A stretch of DNA of 64,000 nt from Chionis minor (Eukaryota; Chordata; Aves; Charadriiformes; Chionididae). The DNA is taken from the NCBI GenBank assembly GCA_013398295.1, contig VZSF01000634.1:336864-400863 (forward strand), written 5' to 3'. Positions 27,201 through 38,700 of this stretch are shown here, in pieces. Under the pieces are notes generated by a model, which saw only the letters and a program-made list of their open reading frames with translations, ran no database searches and was not told the DNA's origin. Every line of letters begins with the position of its first letter. The first letter of the stretch is position 1. Made by a program: the position numbers and the translations under genes.

Positions 27201-30200
27201 AGTGCACATTTATTAGCTGATGGCAATCTAGCAATAACCTACTAATTTCTTGTCTTTGCCTTTGCATCTCCTTTTAGAGGTATTGCCATCATCCGGGCGG
27301 TGAACAAAGGAGATCCAGGTCCGCCGTGGATCTGTGATTCGAGGGTCTGGAGATTCTAGGATCTAAAGAGAAACAAGAACAAAGACTGATACCACTGTAT
27401 CTCTTCGGCCACTACATGGACTCAGAGAACGCAGTTTCCAGCACAGACTGTTGTCTGCTGCCTAAACCACATCCTTCACCCAAACGTACTGCGTTCGAGA
27501 GGACATTGAAGGTGGGCTGAAAAGGGATTTTACGCTTCTGTAACAAGCAACTGAGTTTGGATGATCCAGTAAGTACCATGCCACTTTTTGTCTTCATTTA
27601 CAAGAGCATTGCCAATGCAGGATAGTAGTCCAATCTGAGTTCTGACACAGTGTATGAGAGACACCAGCCTTTCAAAGAGTCCCAGGAGAGTGGGGTTATT
27701 TCTTCACAAGTCACAGGCTAAGCCTGCCAGCAGTAATGTCCCAAAAGCCAGAAGATCCTGTCCTTAAACCACCAAAATGCCTTCTCATAACTTAATATGT
27801 TATCACCTACAGGACTTCCCAGCTCCCTTTGCTTAAGAAACCAGGAAGAGCTGGGAGCCAGTATACTTCAGAGACCTTTCTCAAGCTTCTGAGACTCTCA
27901 GCTCTCTGACAGTCCTAATTCATGCCACAGAAAACCTGCCCAGATGCCAGAGATTGTTCACCACTGGCATCTGACATTTATCAGTTGGATCAATCAAGCA
28001 ATACAGGGAGATTAAAACATACAGAAAACCTTGAAACGCTCCATAACTTTCAAATCACAGGCTGTGGAGTGACAAATGCTCACACAGAAGAAAAAAAAAC
28101 ACCAACCCAAACAATTCACAATGAAAAAACCGTGTCCGATCACAGAATAGATGTCCATTGGCAAATTTAACTACCTTGCCCATTCCTGTGCTCTGCAAGT
28201 ATATTGCAGCCATAGAGAAATTATCCAGAGAAGCTTTGACATTATAGTGCCTGGTTCTGGATCCCTTCTAAACAAAGTCTGGACAGAAGAGAGGACCTGT
28301 CGTCACAAATTTGGATCTACTTCCTATTGGACTCCCTTTTTCCCATTAGTCACCTCCCAGAGACAACCAGAAGTAAGCAATCAAATAACCATACCTGTTG
28401 GTTTTTTCCTAGGCTAGAATCAACTTCTAACTTCAAATTAAATAAAGGCGCCAGAAAGAACTGGTTACCCTGCCACACTCTTGTCAAGAGCAATTAACTA
28501 TTGACTATGGAGGTTCCAATCTGTTGATACATCAGCCTCCCAAACTTCCATCAGTGAGGATAAAAGCACAAGCCCTCCCAAAGTTTCAGGAACCATGCTT
28601 AAGTATTCAGAGCCATTAATAAAAAAGCCAGAGAGGAAAAACTGCAATGAACACTCAAAATCTTTTAAACGAACAAAAACCCCACCATATGCCTACTGTA
28701 AACTTTTGGAATTCATTCAAGAAACCTGCTTTTTCTTCTCCTGGTGAGACAGAACAGGTACAGATCAGAAAGCAGAAAGCAGTACAGGGCAGTAGTGGGT
28801 TGAATGACATTTGAAACGATTCCTAGACCGTTACAAGTTTAGGCAAATCAATATTGATCTATCACCATTCAGGAGGAAGAAACCAAGATGGGTGTGGAAA
28901 AAGCATAGAAGCAAAGTCAGTTAACAGTGCACTTTTCAGATGTAAAAGGGTTTTCCCCTGGATATTAAGCTCTTACTAGCCTGACAGCCTAGACAGTTCT
29001 GCCACTGGTCAGGCTCTGCAGCTCTACACTCAGTGGCCTTAACAGTGACCTTGCAAGATGCTTCCAATGCAGCCAAGTTAGCAAACACATCCACGTCTGC
29101 TCATTACCTGTCTCACTCGGCTCCCTAAAGCACTTGCCACTTCTCAGAGAACCACGCTGAGTTTTAATAACATTTCTAGTACCACTTATAAGCATAGATT
29201 CCCTTCCATCAGCCTGCAGAAGCATGTAGAAAACAATTAACCCTTAGAGTGCAGGTAAAGCTAAGGTCCCAATAACTTCAATGTATGTCATCGTCTAACA
29301 GCGACGGAATTGGATAGAGGATTGCAAATTTTAGCTAGAAACATCAGGGCAAGCCCATTTTGAGGAGGAAAGACCACAGTCTGTGCGATCTGCTATGAAA
29401 AATCCACGCAGCATAAAGCGTTTCAAAATTAAATCTTAGAAGTCTGCTGGAGTTCCAGCTTGAGGTTGCAAGGAATGTCGGTGCTTCTAGGCTGATGCAG
29501 AGCCTGGAAAGCCCTCTCTCCGGCATGCATCCAGGCACATGGGTGTAGTACAAGGCACTTGTCCATAGATTTCTGAGCTGATGCGATCACAGCTATTTAC
29601 TTCAAACAGCTTGGGTCAACAGATGATATACAAACCAGCAGACTACAAGCAGCTCCCCAAAAATCAGCCGTGTTGTGAGCTGAGCAAGGGTATTAATTAA
29701 ACATACATCCCAAACTCTGTGAAGCCAACTCTGTCTTCTCTGTTCAGCAAATAATCTTAGGTGATTTACTGCTCAGACACAACCCACAGAAAGATCTGCT
29801 CCTATCGAGGTTGCTCAGTTCAGGCAGTCCATTTATCCTCCTTCCCAGTTAGATGGCTGCGGAGTAGCCGGCATCTGTGCTTTAAGCCAAAGCAAGGATA
29901 TCCCGAGACATTTTTCCATATTGTTAATGCATTCTGCTGTAATTCATCAGAGCCAGAGTATAGTTATGCACACGCCCCCCGACCCTCAAATTTAGCGTGT
30001 ATCTCGAACAAAAGCAAGACAAACTATTCACAACAACCTAGTTCATTATTTCTGTACCAAAATCAGTCTTGACCAGGCTTTTTATGTTTATAACCGCATG
30101 TACAGTCAGCTGTCAACTGCATCTTTACTCAAGAGGTTCCAGTAGGTTGTTTGCCTTTTTTTACTTACCACACCCAGGACTTAAATAGCTTTCCAAAATT

Positions 30201-33200
30201 TCATCGGAAAATAACGTAAATGGAGCACCACGGGAAATCCCGGATATTGGGAGATTAGTCACCTCACTAAAACATTATCATCTTCCCACGGATTTCTTGA
30301 CTGCGGATTTTTGTGAAGCATAAGAACGAAGTGAAAGACAGGCCAAGAAGGTCCTTTGGTGCAAAACTTTCCATTTATTGTAACATGTAAACGTCAAGTC
30401 CAGAGGCAAACATTCATAAAATTTGCAAATGTCCTTAAACAGCACACGAGGTGCAGGTTATTTCTACCACAAACATTAAATATATTTATCGGTTTCATGG
30501 AGATTTAATGGTTTCTGATGGGAGAAGATAATTCTTTCCCACCCCACTTCATCTGCAAACAGATGGGTGCAGCATCACCACACACAAGAAACACAAAACA
30601 GAAGGAAGCAACTTATTAATAGAAGCACCCAACTCAGGCAGGATGGAGTATTCCCTCAGCACTGTAACAGAAGCCAGCAAAAGAACAGCTGGGTTGCAGA
30701 GAAAAGGAAAATAAAATCACTTCATCCTTCAAAAAGGGCTGGCTCATGTGGCAGGAACTCAGAAGTGCAGTCCCCAGGACACAGCAAACACAAGACCAGA
30801 GTCTTAGGAATTGGGATGCAGCGTTTGCTGCAGATGTGGAAGAGACTATTCAAATATTCCTGGTTTCCACCAGGCTGCAAGCAGGCATAAAATCCCCTGC
30901 ACTGCAAAAATGAGGAAACAGGCCAGCTCGAAGCAGAAGCCAGCAATCATGGGCAGACTCTGCCCATTAACTGTGAAGACAAACAGATGTCCTCAGCCTT
31001 TCTGGAGCTCCAGCTGTGAAGAAACAGGCCAGAGCAGACATCTTGTCAAGGAGAAAAAAAAAGAAATCCAGATGGCACATCCCGGAAAAATAAATGAAAA
31101 ACTCCTGAAGTTTCAAAAAATAAAAAATATCCCATACCTTTCCAGTGGCTTGCTTAAATTACAAATCCTTCTACAAGACAGCCGTGGCACTCCCCAGTTT
31201 CTCCGGCACAAGGATGACTGACAGCTAAAATGAATGTTCCATCCTTGTGGTATTATTATTTAATTACTATGGCATGCACGAGCAATCCCAGCAATAAGCA
31301 TGCAAGCCTCTATTTTTCTTGGCAGCAGCAGCCTCCAGCAGCCAGAGAGACCTTGCAGCCAACTCAGGTATCAGTCAGGACTGAGAACAGCCTTGGAATC
31401 CCGGCAAAGGGGACTTGTCCCTCCTGGAGCACTGTTTACAGAGCAAATCTAACCTACAGGAGTCAGGAGGAATCCTCGCGTTAACTACAGTGAAATCAGG
31501 CTTATTCCTTAACACATGAAACAGTACCTCCAAAATCAACAGAAGCCTTGCCAGCAATTTTTAATGAACTTTTCAATCAGATCTTTAAAGATTACTTTGG
31601 AATCTGAATACAACGGTACCTATCACTTCATAACCAGTTCATGACACTGATGAGAAACTAGCCCACTCTGTCCCTGACTTCCCTCACAATAAAAAACAAA
31701 TTGAGCCGTAATTTAGACTACTGTACACAAGCAGAACCTGTGGTTCTTTCTGGCTCTAAGTCCCAGAACAGCACGCACTACCCAGAGACACACAGTCTCT
31801 GTCCAAGATTCAGCCAGCATGGAAGAAACTACTAGCAGAAATCTACAGTCGAATAGCAGAGTTTGGATCCTGAGAAATTTCTGAACTGCATCTGAACTTT
31901 CCTGAAATTCAGGGATACCGGGGATCCAGGTTGCACCTCTGCTAAAAAAAACAAAGTGAAATGGACAAAAGTAATTTCAGAGTCTGGATGAATAAAAGTA
32001 AAATGTCAAAGCTACCTGTGAGCAAGTTCGTACACCTAAAAGCATCTCAAAGTTTTCCCAGGCACACCTGAGCATTTCCCAGAGTGGGAGAGGATGGAAA
32101 GAAAGCACAAAATGATTACAATTTCATGAGAGGGCAGCATCCTTTCCACCTGCAATTATTTAGAGATGTGTGTCCCAGAACATATACCTAACCACTCCAG
32201 TCCACAGTCTTCGTGCCTGAAGTTACTGCCCTGCAAGTTTTGCTCAGTTATCTATGTATTTGTCCATCTGTGATGGAATTATATTTAAGAATTCTTTGCT
32301 TAATAGTTAAGCAGTTGCCAGACACACAACGGACCTGACTAAGCATTTCAATTATCTTAATCCACAAATTTCTATGTTGTTACACCTGATTTACACCAGC
32401 AAGAGTACTCTCACCTTCCCTATGAAATTAGGAGCAAATTATTTAGATCAGTAGTGTATTTTACCTTGAACAGGTTAAAAAGTGACAGACCACTTTTTTT
32501 TTAGCATGAAAAATCCTATGTCAGCTGCTAATAACTTACGGTTATACACACTCTTGGTTACTAATGAGATGTAAAACCAAGGTCCTGACCACGTGTGGTT
32601 TTTACAGATCTCTCAAGAATTTTCCCCCCGGAGCAGAATTGTTAGGTTTGGTATCTTAGCCAAATCCAAAATGGAATTCCTACCTAAATTCCCACTATGT
32701 TCTGTGATTGAAAAATTATTCTTCACTCCTTTAAATGGCTATGTCAAAAAAGCTTCTCCCCTCTGCTTAAACACAAACTGCCTTCAGTGGTCACTCCCAT
32801 AATGAATTTAATGAATCTAATGGAACAGTTCACATGAGCAAGAGCTGCTCTGGGTGAGAAAACGACACGGTGTTTGTTGCTGTGTTAGATCTACTACAAG
32901 TTAACCAGTGCCACCCCTGCACTTTAGGGACACCACAAAAAAGGTAAGGAACCGAGGAGCACCAATAGAACAGGTGTAGCGCGATGCATCTAGCACACAA
33001 AGTCACATCTGATGTAGGACGACCTACTTTAACAGTGAGCTTTAAAAAAAAAATCTTATAAACAGCTCTGAGAAATGAGACTAAGCACTATGTTATTTGA
33101 TATGCTGAGTCTGATGTATGAGTCCAACGTTATTTTACACAGGCCACAAGGAATTGCTAGGAAGCGTGTTGTTACAGCCCTTCTTGTTCATAATACGCCA

Positions 33201-35652
33201 GAGCAAGACTGACAATGATGACAGATGCAGAACATGAAAGATACTATCTACTACAGACAGGTCATGGTCCAGTCTCTCCCATGGCTTTATTACTCGTCAG
33301 GCCCAAAAATACTTTTCTCATTTACATATGCAATCACACACTTCGGGCTAAGACTGAAATCTTCACGGGAAATTTGTCCCAAATTGTTTTGATTGATTAG
33401 AAGGAAAACACATCTACCTTCTCAACAGCATGAATAAAAATCGCTACTCTCAGCTTCATTCTCTTCACTCCCTGCTCCTTCTGCTTTGATAAAGCTATCA
33501 GCTGGCCACAGAGTCTTCCACGGTAAACACAGCGTTAATTTTTACTGTACAAGGCCAAAAAAATATAAATCACTTTTTCCTGTTATGTGCTGTAGAGAAA
33601 TTAAATGGGACACTGCTGTTGTTTCCCTTTCCTGTGCAGGGCATCCTTTCATGAAATAAACCTGCTCACAAAAGTACCTTCAAGGCTCAAAGAGATCAGT
33701 CTTCCACAGAGAACTGCTTTCAACCTTCCTTTAGCTCGATAGGTTAGGTAAGGATAGCTTCACTTTTACTTTACTTCTTCCCTTAGTGAACACAAATTGT
33801 GATGCTTTGTGTGCTGCCATTTACCCCAGAAATGGTGGCAATTCTTAAGCACTGCATTTATAGAGTGTGTAAAATCACCCCTTAGCTTGGGCAGGTGCTA
33901 TATATAAATATAAAGCACAATACAGTCAACCCATGACATTTAGAAGCAATACTTAACTCCGGCCTGGACTTCAGCCTCAAACAGATTCCAACGAGAAAAG
34001 TTCACATTGCAAAATTTGGGAGTGGGTATCAAGCAGAGCTCATAAGCATTTACACCAAAGATTTTGTTTCGTCCTGTCCTTATTAAACAGAACCTGCCTT
34101 CACTGAACTCGCCAGCTCTTACTGAAGCCAAACTTTTGCCATGGATATTTTAAAGCAAAGTATTTCAACACAGAAACTGCAGCTTCCAAACAATGTCTGT
34201 TTTAATGAATGCCCACTAGCCTCCGAATGAGTGCTGTGTTTCTTTTAGCAATAATGTATGTATGACTGTATCAGAATTAACCAGGACCAGTTTCTGCTTG
34301 CTTTTGCAATCAGAATATATTGTGCTTGCAGTCCAATACATTTCACATCAAGCCAAATTAATTCCAGAATAGACTGAAATTTAATTGCACCAGATATGTA
34401 ACTGGCCCCTTTTGCAAAGGCAGAGTCAAGCAGTTCTAGAGAGAGTAGAAGAAAGTGATTGATTATAAGCACCTCAAGAATTTAGCATGTATACAACCTG
34501 TCCTGACAGAGCACTGCAATATACAACAAAGAATTAGCTGAAGAAATGCTGCTTACAGTCCCCTAATGATAATTTTAAGTGTAGCAGCCAGCTTTTTTAT
34601 ATAGAGGACTGTTTCCCAGACTTGCCCAACCTTAACCAATTACTCTCACAATAGCATTGAACAGGATATTTAGAATGTCAGCCCAATTGTTCTAACTTGC
34701 CCCCACTGCCATGCCCCAATTTTTGACAGGTTTGTTCCTCTATTGCTATAGTGACTGCCATCCCTAATGCTTGTGATCAAAGTCATGTTTTAGAGGTCAC
34801 CTCCATATGAAACAAGGGACATTTTTGTGTGAACAGGAAGAGAGAGAGGGAGAGAGAGAGAAGGGGCTGTGCAATAGGGGAGACTCCCTCCTTTCTCAGT
34901 GTTGTAGTCTCCCTGAATCCTCTCCTACATGACTCACAACCACATTAAACAGATCATCTGACTACATCAAAATTTTTCTCATCTGTAATTTTCAATCACC
35001 GCAGCCTCTGTGGCGGAAGGTGCAGCACAGAAAGCTCAGGCGTGCTCAGGTGTTTATACTGTTGCCTAAGACAGTTTTGAAATGACGTTCCAGAGAGTAA
35101 AGGGTTTTGCCTGCAAGATACGTTAATATTCCAATAACACTATTGTACTGCAATAGCCCAGTTGTCTTTTTTTAATCAGTTGTTTCTGAATAGTGTTCAG
35201 ATACTAAAACTCCAAAATGTCTTTACACTTAATCTGCTACTATGGGACTGGAACTTCAGTCATGCATATTCTAAAATAAATTATAATCATAAATTGCAGT
35301 ATTCCAGTGTTTACTTCAGTAAGCTAGTATCGAAATCATGCACAGGCAAAAGAGAGAACATTTCTCTTTAAAAATCAAATAGAATTTGGCAACATTGCCT
35401 GAATCATTGGAAAAAGGAACCAGCATCACATTACTGCTAGAAATAAGTTCTACCAAGCACTGACAACATGTAAACACCTACCTTGGGATGCCCATGCAGT
35501 TCTTCGCTGTTTGAGAGGGTGGCATTGAAAGGCTCTGTATACTGATTAGGTTCTTTCTTCATCTTTCTGTCTCTCTTTGCTGCCATAACTCTGAAGAAGC
35601 AAAGTTGCTGACAAAGTAAAGTTGCCACAAATACCCAGGTGCACCCCTTCAT
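15179..35652 (-). CDS. C1QTNF12: C1QTNF12 (adipolin/CTRP12), secreted C1q/TNF-related protein
   Basis: Eight coding exons join in phase: 35652-35482, 27362-27243, 26089-25978, 25723-25542, 20893-20785, 20259-20169, 15939-15861 and 15277-15179. They give 320 residues, against 302 in human. The order is a hydrophobic signal peptide (about 1-24), a variable linker with an N43-A-T sequon, a conserved W73[10 protein letters not shown] segment, a KKLR furin-type motif (95-98), seven Gly-X-Y collagen triplets (99-119), and a C-terminal C1q-like domain (about 170-320) with C174, [16 protein letters not shown] and a C-terminal NGSDF segment. The mammalian protein is an adipose-derived hormone that improves insulin sensitivity and is cleaved by furin at KKXR. 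That role is assumed by orthology. All introns are GT-AG. The exon 2 donor (TTA|GTAGGT) is weak but gives a perfect alignment to the human junction. UBE2J2 lies upstream in the same orientation. Confidence 0.95.
15676..15815 (-). repeat. MIR-like ancient SINE in C1QTNF12 intron 7
   Basis: Read on the plus strand it follows the reverse complement of the MIR core: a CTGCCACT block, then GGTAAGGTGTTTAACTTCATTAACC, then a purine-rich part with AATAGAAACTTCCCGACCTCC and GTGAGAATTCAG. Divergence is high, as expected for an element fixed before bird radiation. Confidence 0.5.
15861..15939 (-). CDS. C1QTNF12: C1QTNF12 coding exon 7 (C1q domain)
   Basis: Residues T262 to Q288, reading [19 protein letters not shown] and then HGLLQLQ. 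The acceptor is TGTTTAG|GTC and the donor CTGCAG|GTGAGC. It leaves phase 0 for the last exon. Confidence 0.95.
15940..20168 (-). other. C1QTNF12: C1QTNF12 intron 6
   Basis: A 4.2-kb intron bounded by ATACAC|GTGAGT and TGTTTAG|GTC. No repeat or nested gene was recognised. A 185-codon open frame at 18988-19545 on the sense strand starts with a signal-peptide-like hydrophobic run, but has no other support. Confidence 0.85.
20169..20259 (-). CDS. C1QTNF12: C1QTNF12 coding exon 6 (C1q domain)
   Basis: Completes D232 and runs to Y261, with two bases of T262. It reads [16 protein letters not shown] and then [14 protein letters not shown]. Two cysteines of the domain are here. The acceptor is TTTCCCCAG|ACC and the donor ATACAC|GTGAGT. 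Confidence 0.95.
20785..20893 (-). CDS. C1QTNF12: C1QTNF12 coding exon 5 (C1q domain)
   Basis: Residues 196-231 plus one base of D232. Contains [18 protein letters not shown] and [16 protein letters not shown], the characteristic C1q/TNF strands of this family. The acceptor is ATCTTACAG|CCT and the donor CATGTTG|GTGAGT. Confidence 0.95.
20894..25541 (-). other. C1QTNF12: C1QTNF12 intron 4
   Basis: A 4.6-kb intron bounded by TCG|GTGAGA and ATCTTACAG|CCT. It contains an A/C-rich simple stretch near 21980-22037. No nested gene or RNA was recognised. Confidence 0.85.
25542..25723 (-). CDS. C1QTNF12: C1QTNF12 coding exon 4
   Basis: Residues E135 (split) to S195. It carries the linker and the beginning of the C1q-like region, with AFHCKLKG (C174) and [14 protein letters not shown]. 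The acceptor is TTTTCCCCTCAG|AAG and the donor CAGTCG|GTGAGA. The reading frame stays open past the donor into the intron, but only the splice at this donor leads in phase into exon 5. Confidence 0.93.
25978..26089 (-). CDS. C1QTNF12: C1QTNF12 coding exon 3 (collagen-like)
   Basis: Encodes residues 98-134 plus the first base of E135. R98 completes the KKLR motif. It is followed by [21 protein letters not shown], a short collagen triplet run, and then a helical [16 protein letters not shown] segment. The donor is TTAAAAG|GTAAAG and the acceptor TTCCTTAG|CGT. Confidence 0.93.
26090..27242 (-). other. C1QTNF12: C1QTNF12 intron 2
   Basis: A 1.15-kb intron bounded by the weak TTA|GTAGGT donor and the TTCCTTAG acceptor. 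No internal feature was recognised. Confidence 0.8.
27243..27362 (-). CDS. C1QTNF12: C1QTNF12 coding exon 2
   Basis: Forty codons, residues 58-97, phase 0 at both ends. It contains the conserved [12 protein letters not shown] block, cysteine 90 and the start of the basic processing motif (K95-K96-L97). The acceptor is CTCTTTAG|ATC and the donor TTA|GTAGGT. The donor lacks the usual AG before the cut but is the only choice that keeps frame and matches the family alignment. Confidence 0.88.
27363..35481 (-). other. C1QTNF12: C1QTNF12 intron 1
   Basis: An 8.1-kb intron separates the signal-peptide exon from exon 2. It holds a GA-rich run near 34840-34862. I recognised no nested gene, conserved coding block or full repeat. 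First introns of this size often carry regulatory elements, but none is shown by the sequence alone. Confidence 0.8.
34839..34862. repeat. GA-rich simple repeat
   Basis: A purine run of GAGAGAGAGGGAGAGAGAGA type lies within C1QTNF12 intron 1. Confidence 0.8.
35482..35652 (-). CDS. C1QTNF12: C1QTNF12 coding exon 1 (signal peptide and N-terminal linker)
   Basis: Encodes residues 1-57. The start [20 protein letters not shown] is a basic residue followed by a hydrophobic core, as in a secretory signal. A basic stretch and an N43-A-T glycosylation sequon follow. The exon ends at CCCAAG|GTAGGT in phase 0. The first in-frame ATG is used. A good polypyrimidine acceptor lies about 90 bases before it, so a separate upstream non-coding exon is likely. 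Confidence 0.88.
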
Positions 35653-35741
35653 TTTGAAAAGGGAGGGGCCAAGTCAGGAAGGGCACTCTCCAAGCACAAA
35701 AACCTTCACCACCAGTAATAGGAATAGACACAGACTTCTCT
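35653..35741 (-). other. C1QTNF12: C1QTNF12 5' UTR segment with upstream splice acceptor
   Basis: In the transcript sense a long T-rich tract ending TTTTTTTAG lies directly before this segment, which then runs 89 bases to the start codon. This is a strong 3' splice site signature. It suggests that transcription starts further upstream (higher coordinates) with a non-coding exon that I could not place. Confidence 0.45.
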
Positions 35742-38700
35742 CTAAAAAAATAATAATAATAAAAAAAAAGGTTAGAACTATTAAAAGTGATCCTGTGGGC
35801 TATGCAATGTCAAATGAGTGGCATGCATAGATGCACTGGTTGCTGGAGAGATCTCCGTTCAAGCAGGACACATGGAAATGGTATAGATAAACTTGTTTGA
35901 AAATCTGGATTCACTCGAAGAAAGAGGTAAGTCCATTCAGCCTCTTGAAGCTTACATAAATACAAGGGGCCCTGGAAGTCCTGCCACCCACCTTGAAGTG
36001 TTACCTCCCCCCCCCAACCCCAACAATAAGACTTCAGACTCGTTTAAAATGAACTCAACTATGAAACCTAGAGAAGTCAAATTGCTCGGGGCAACAGTTG
36101 CTCAGGCTGGAGCTGACAACACAAACTCATTAGGGGAGTTGTTGGGTTGTTACTCTTCAACAGGAGATTTCACTTTCTGTCATTTGAAGCATTGTGTTCA
36201 GTTCAAAGCAGGCTTGAATATGTTCCATCCATTCTCTCTTGAATGATACTTCCCTCTTTCCTCAGGGACAAGTCCTCATCCTTTCCTTTCAAGATGCTGG
36301 GGAGCTGCAACCCAAGGTTGCTACAGCCACTGCTCTTCTGAAGAGGCTGAAAGCATCACAGCTCAGCCAAGCGCTCAGCCTTCTACAGAAAAAATAAATT
36401 TCTGATATCATAGAAGTTCAAACAGGGAGAAGCAAAGAATCTGAAGATGTACCTAGGTCCATTAGGAGCAGATAAAGTTTTCCCAAGTCTAGCTTCTCTC
36501 CCTCTTTAGCTGGGTTTATCTTCGCTTTTCTTTAATGAGACGACAAGCAGTAAGTCCCGATGCTACAAGCAGCTGTCAGGATGTAGAATCTCATGTCTTT
36601 TTCATCCTCATCTCCCCTCACACTAGGCAAGATTTCAGGTACCTCTGAGTGTAGATCACGTCTGATTTTTCTCACTGCTCCTTTCCCCAGCTGCACACTG
36701 GCAAAACCCTCTTCAGCTTTTGCTTTACCTCAGCAAATAAGTACTTCTTTCCTGAATGAGTTTCCATCAACTTCAAGAAAGGGGAAAAAAAAAAAAAAAA
36801 AGAAAAAAGGAGGAGGGATCACATTCTAATGAGCTGTCAAGCCTATTCTCTTCACATTCCTATTAGACTCACTGATAAGTGGAGCTGGCCCGTGTGCCAG
36901 GCAGATTTAAATCAATGCCCGTTCCCTGCTCCCTCCCCTCAGCCCCATTCTGTACCTCCCCTTCATTATCTCAGAGAAATCACCATTTTTCTGGGAAGTT
37001 TGTAATACTGAACATGAGTGTGTGGTCGAGCTAAAAATATGCGGCTTGGAATATGCAGTCAGCATCGCACCACACATCGATAGATCAGAACTCCTGCTTT
37101 ATACTCCAGTTAGCCGTGTTCCATACATTCCCCCCAGCTCTCCGTAGAGGCTGGCTCAGTGGGGGCTTTCCAATTTCTTGACAGGAGAGTGGGCTGTTTA
37201 TTAAAAATAACAGAAAACCAAAAGGTGGCACATCTCCTACAAGCATTGCATAAGGGAGACCTTGAAGTACTTGGACAGTCTGCAGATCTGTCAGTTCCCC
37301 ACCACCTGGTACAAATATTCCCATTTTTTTCTACAAATACAGAGAGCGATGCAAGAATTTATCTGAGATTGTACCATGAGAAAGTCCAAGAATGATAAAA
37401 GGTGACACGATTTGAAGTCCCTTATGCAGTCAGCAAGCCATGAATTTGCTTTCTTTTAACAATCCCTTTACCGTGCCTTCTGTAAAGCAAGTAACAATGC
37501 CAGCACACTTCTTCATGGGACTCCAAAGGCAGTCAGGGTAGATCAGGAGCAACAGCTCTATTATCTATGGCTCAGGGAAACTGAGGCAGGAACAATCTGA
37601 GCACAAAATCAAGAAGTAGAATACAGATTTTTTTTTTTTTTAAAGCATCTTTTGAGAGAAACAGCGTTTGGGAAAGAGAAGAGAGTGAGAGTAAGAAGGG
37701 AAGTTACATAGAAGCTAAATAGTTAACAGCGTATCACCCCTCCCCCAACTAGCTCACATTCCATCAAAACTACGTGGCAGACTTTATTTGTTAATAATAT
37801 TTAACTTTCTTTGGCGCCTTCTCATACTTAAGCCTCTTTTTTCAGGTTAGTTGTAGACAAGCCATGAATTTGTAAAAGTGCACTTGATGACACATTAATA
37901 GGACAATCTGTCATATTGCAGCTAAACAGCTTGACAGATCCACACACCATGGCAAGAAATGACATTCAAGGCTGGAATGGGGCAATCGCTTTTTTGGTCT
38001 GCTGTCTGCCTGCAACATCTCCTTTCCCATCCCAAGAGCCAAATCCTAAGACTATATCCTCAGATTTGGGGGAAGGGAATCCCAACTACATTCGCAGTCA
38101 CCAGGTGAAGTTACTTGATGGTCCAGTAGGGCAAACTGCCTGTAGCTGACTCCTGACTGCTTACTTTTCTCTGTGTTGGGCTCAAACAAGTGTCAGCACA
38201 GTTGTTACCTCTCCCCCAACCTTTAATTCAGCATTTCTACTATCCGTAGAAAACCGCGCACCTTGCTGCTGCTACTCTGAACAACATTCAACCCCCATTT
38301 GCAAAAAAATGGGAACAGGTCAATGTTGCACTTAATAGCACAACAAATCAAGGATCTCAAAGCGACTGAAAAGACAAATAAATTCTTCTGAGCTCAGCAC
38401 CATAATGGGACTAGTTAGGAATACGACAATACTGATTGTGCATGAGGAAAGTTTTGAAGTAGGAAAGATATTGTAAGCAGCCACGTTTGCATTTCAAAAT
38501 TGTGGGCAAGAACCCAAATACAGTGTTTGCAAACACTGTAATACGTGTGTAAAGCTGGAGAGGAAACTGAATAGTCAGGCAGGAAACTTGTGATTTGATC
38601 TTTCAATCTCTAGTTATGCAAGTCACCTTTTACTCAAGATAGACCTTACCTAACTATGCTAAGAGCAGTATCCAAAGGGCAAAAGGTGAAAAGCTAGGAT

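Noticed and set aside
37560..37630. Possible MIR fragment around GGGAAACTGAGGCAGGAA
   Set aside because: Only one consensus block is recognisable. The remainder does not follow in order.
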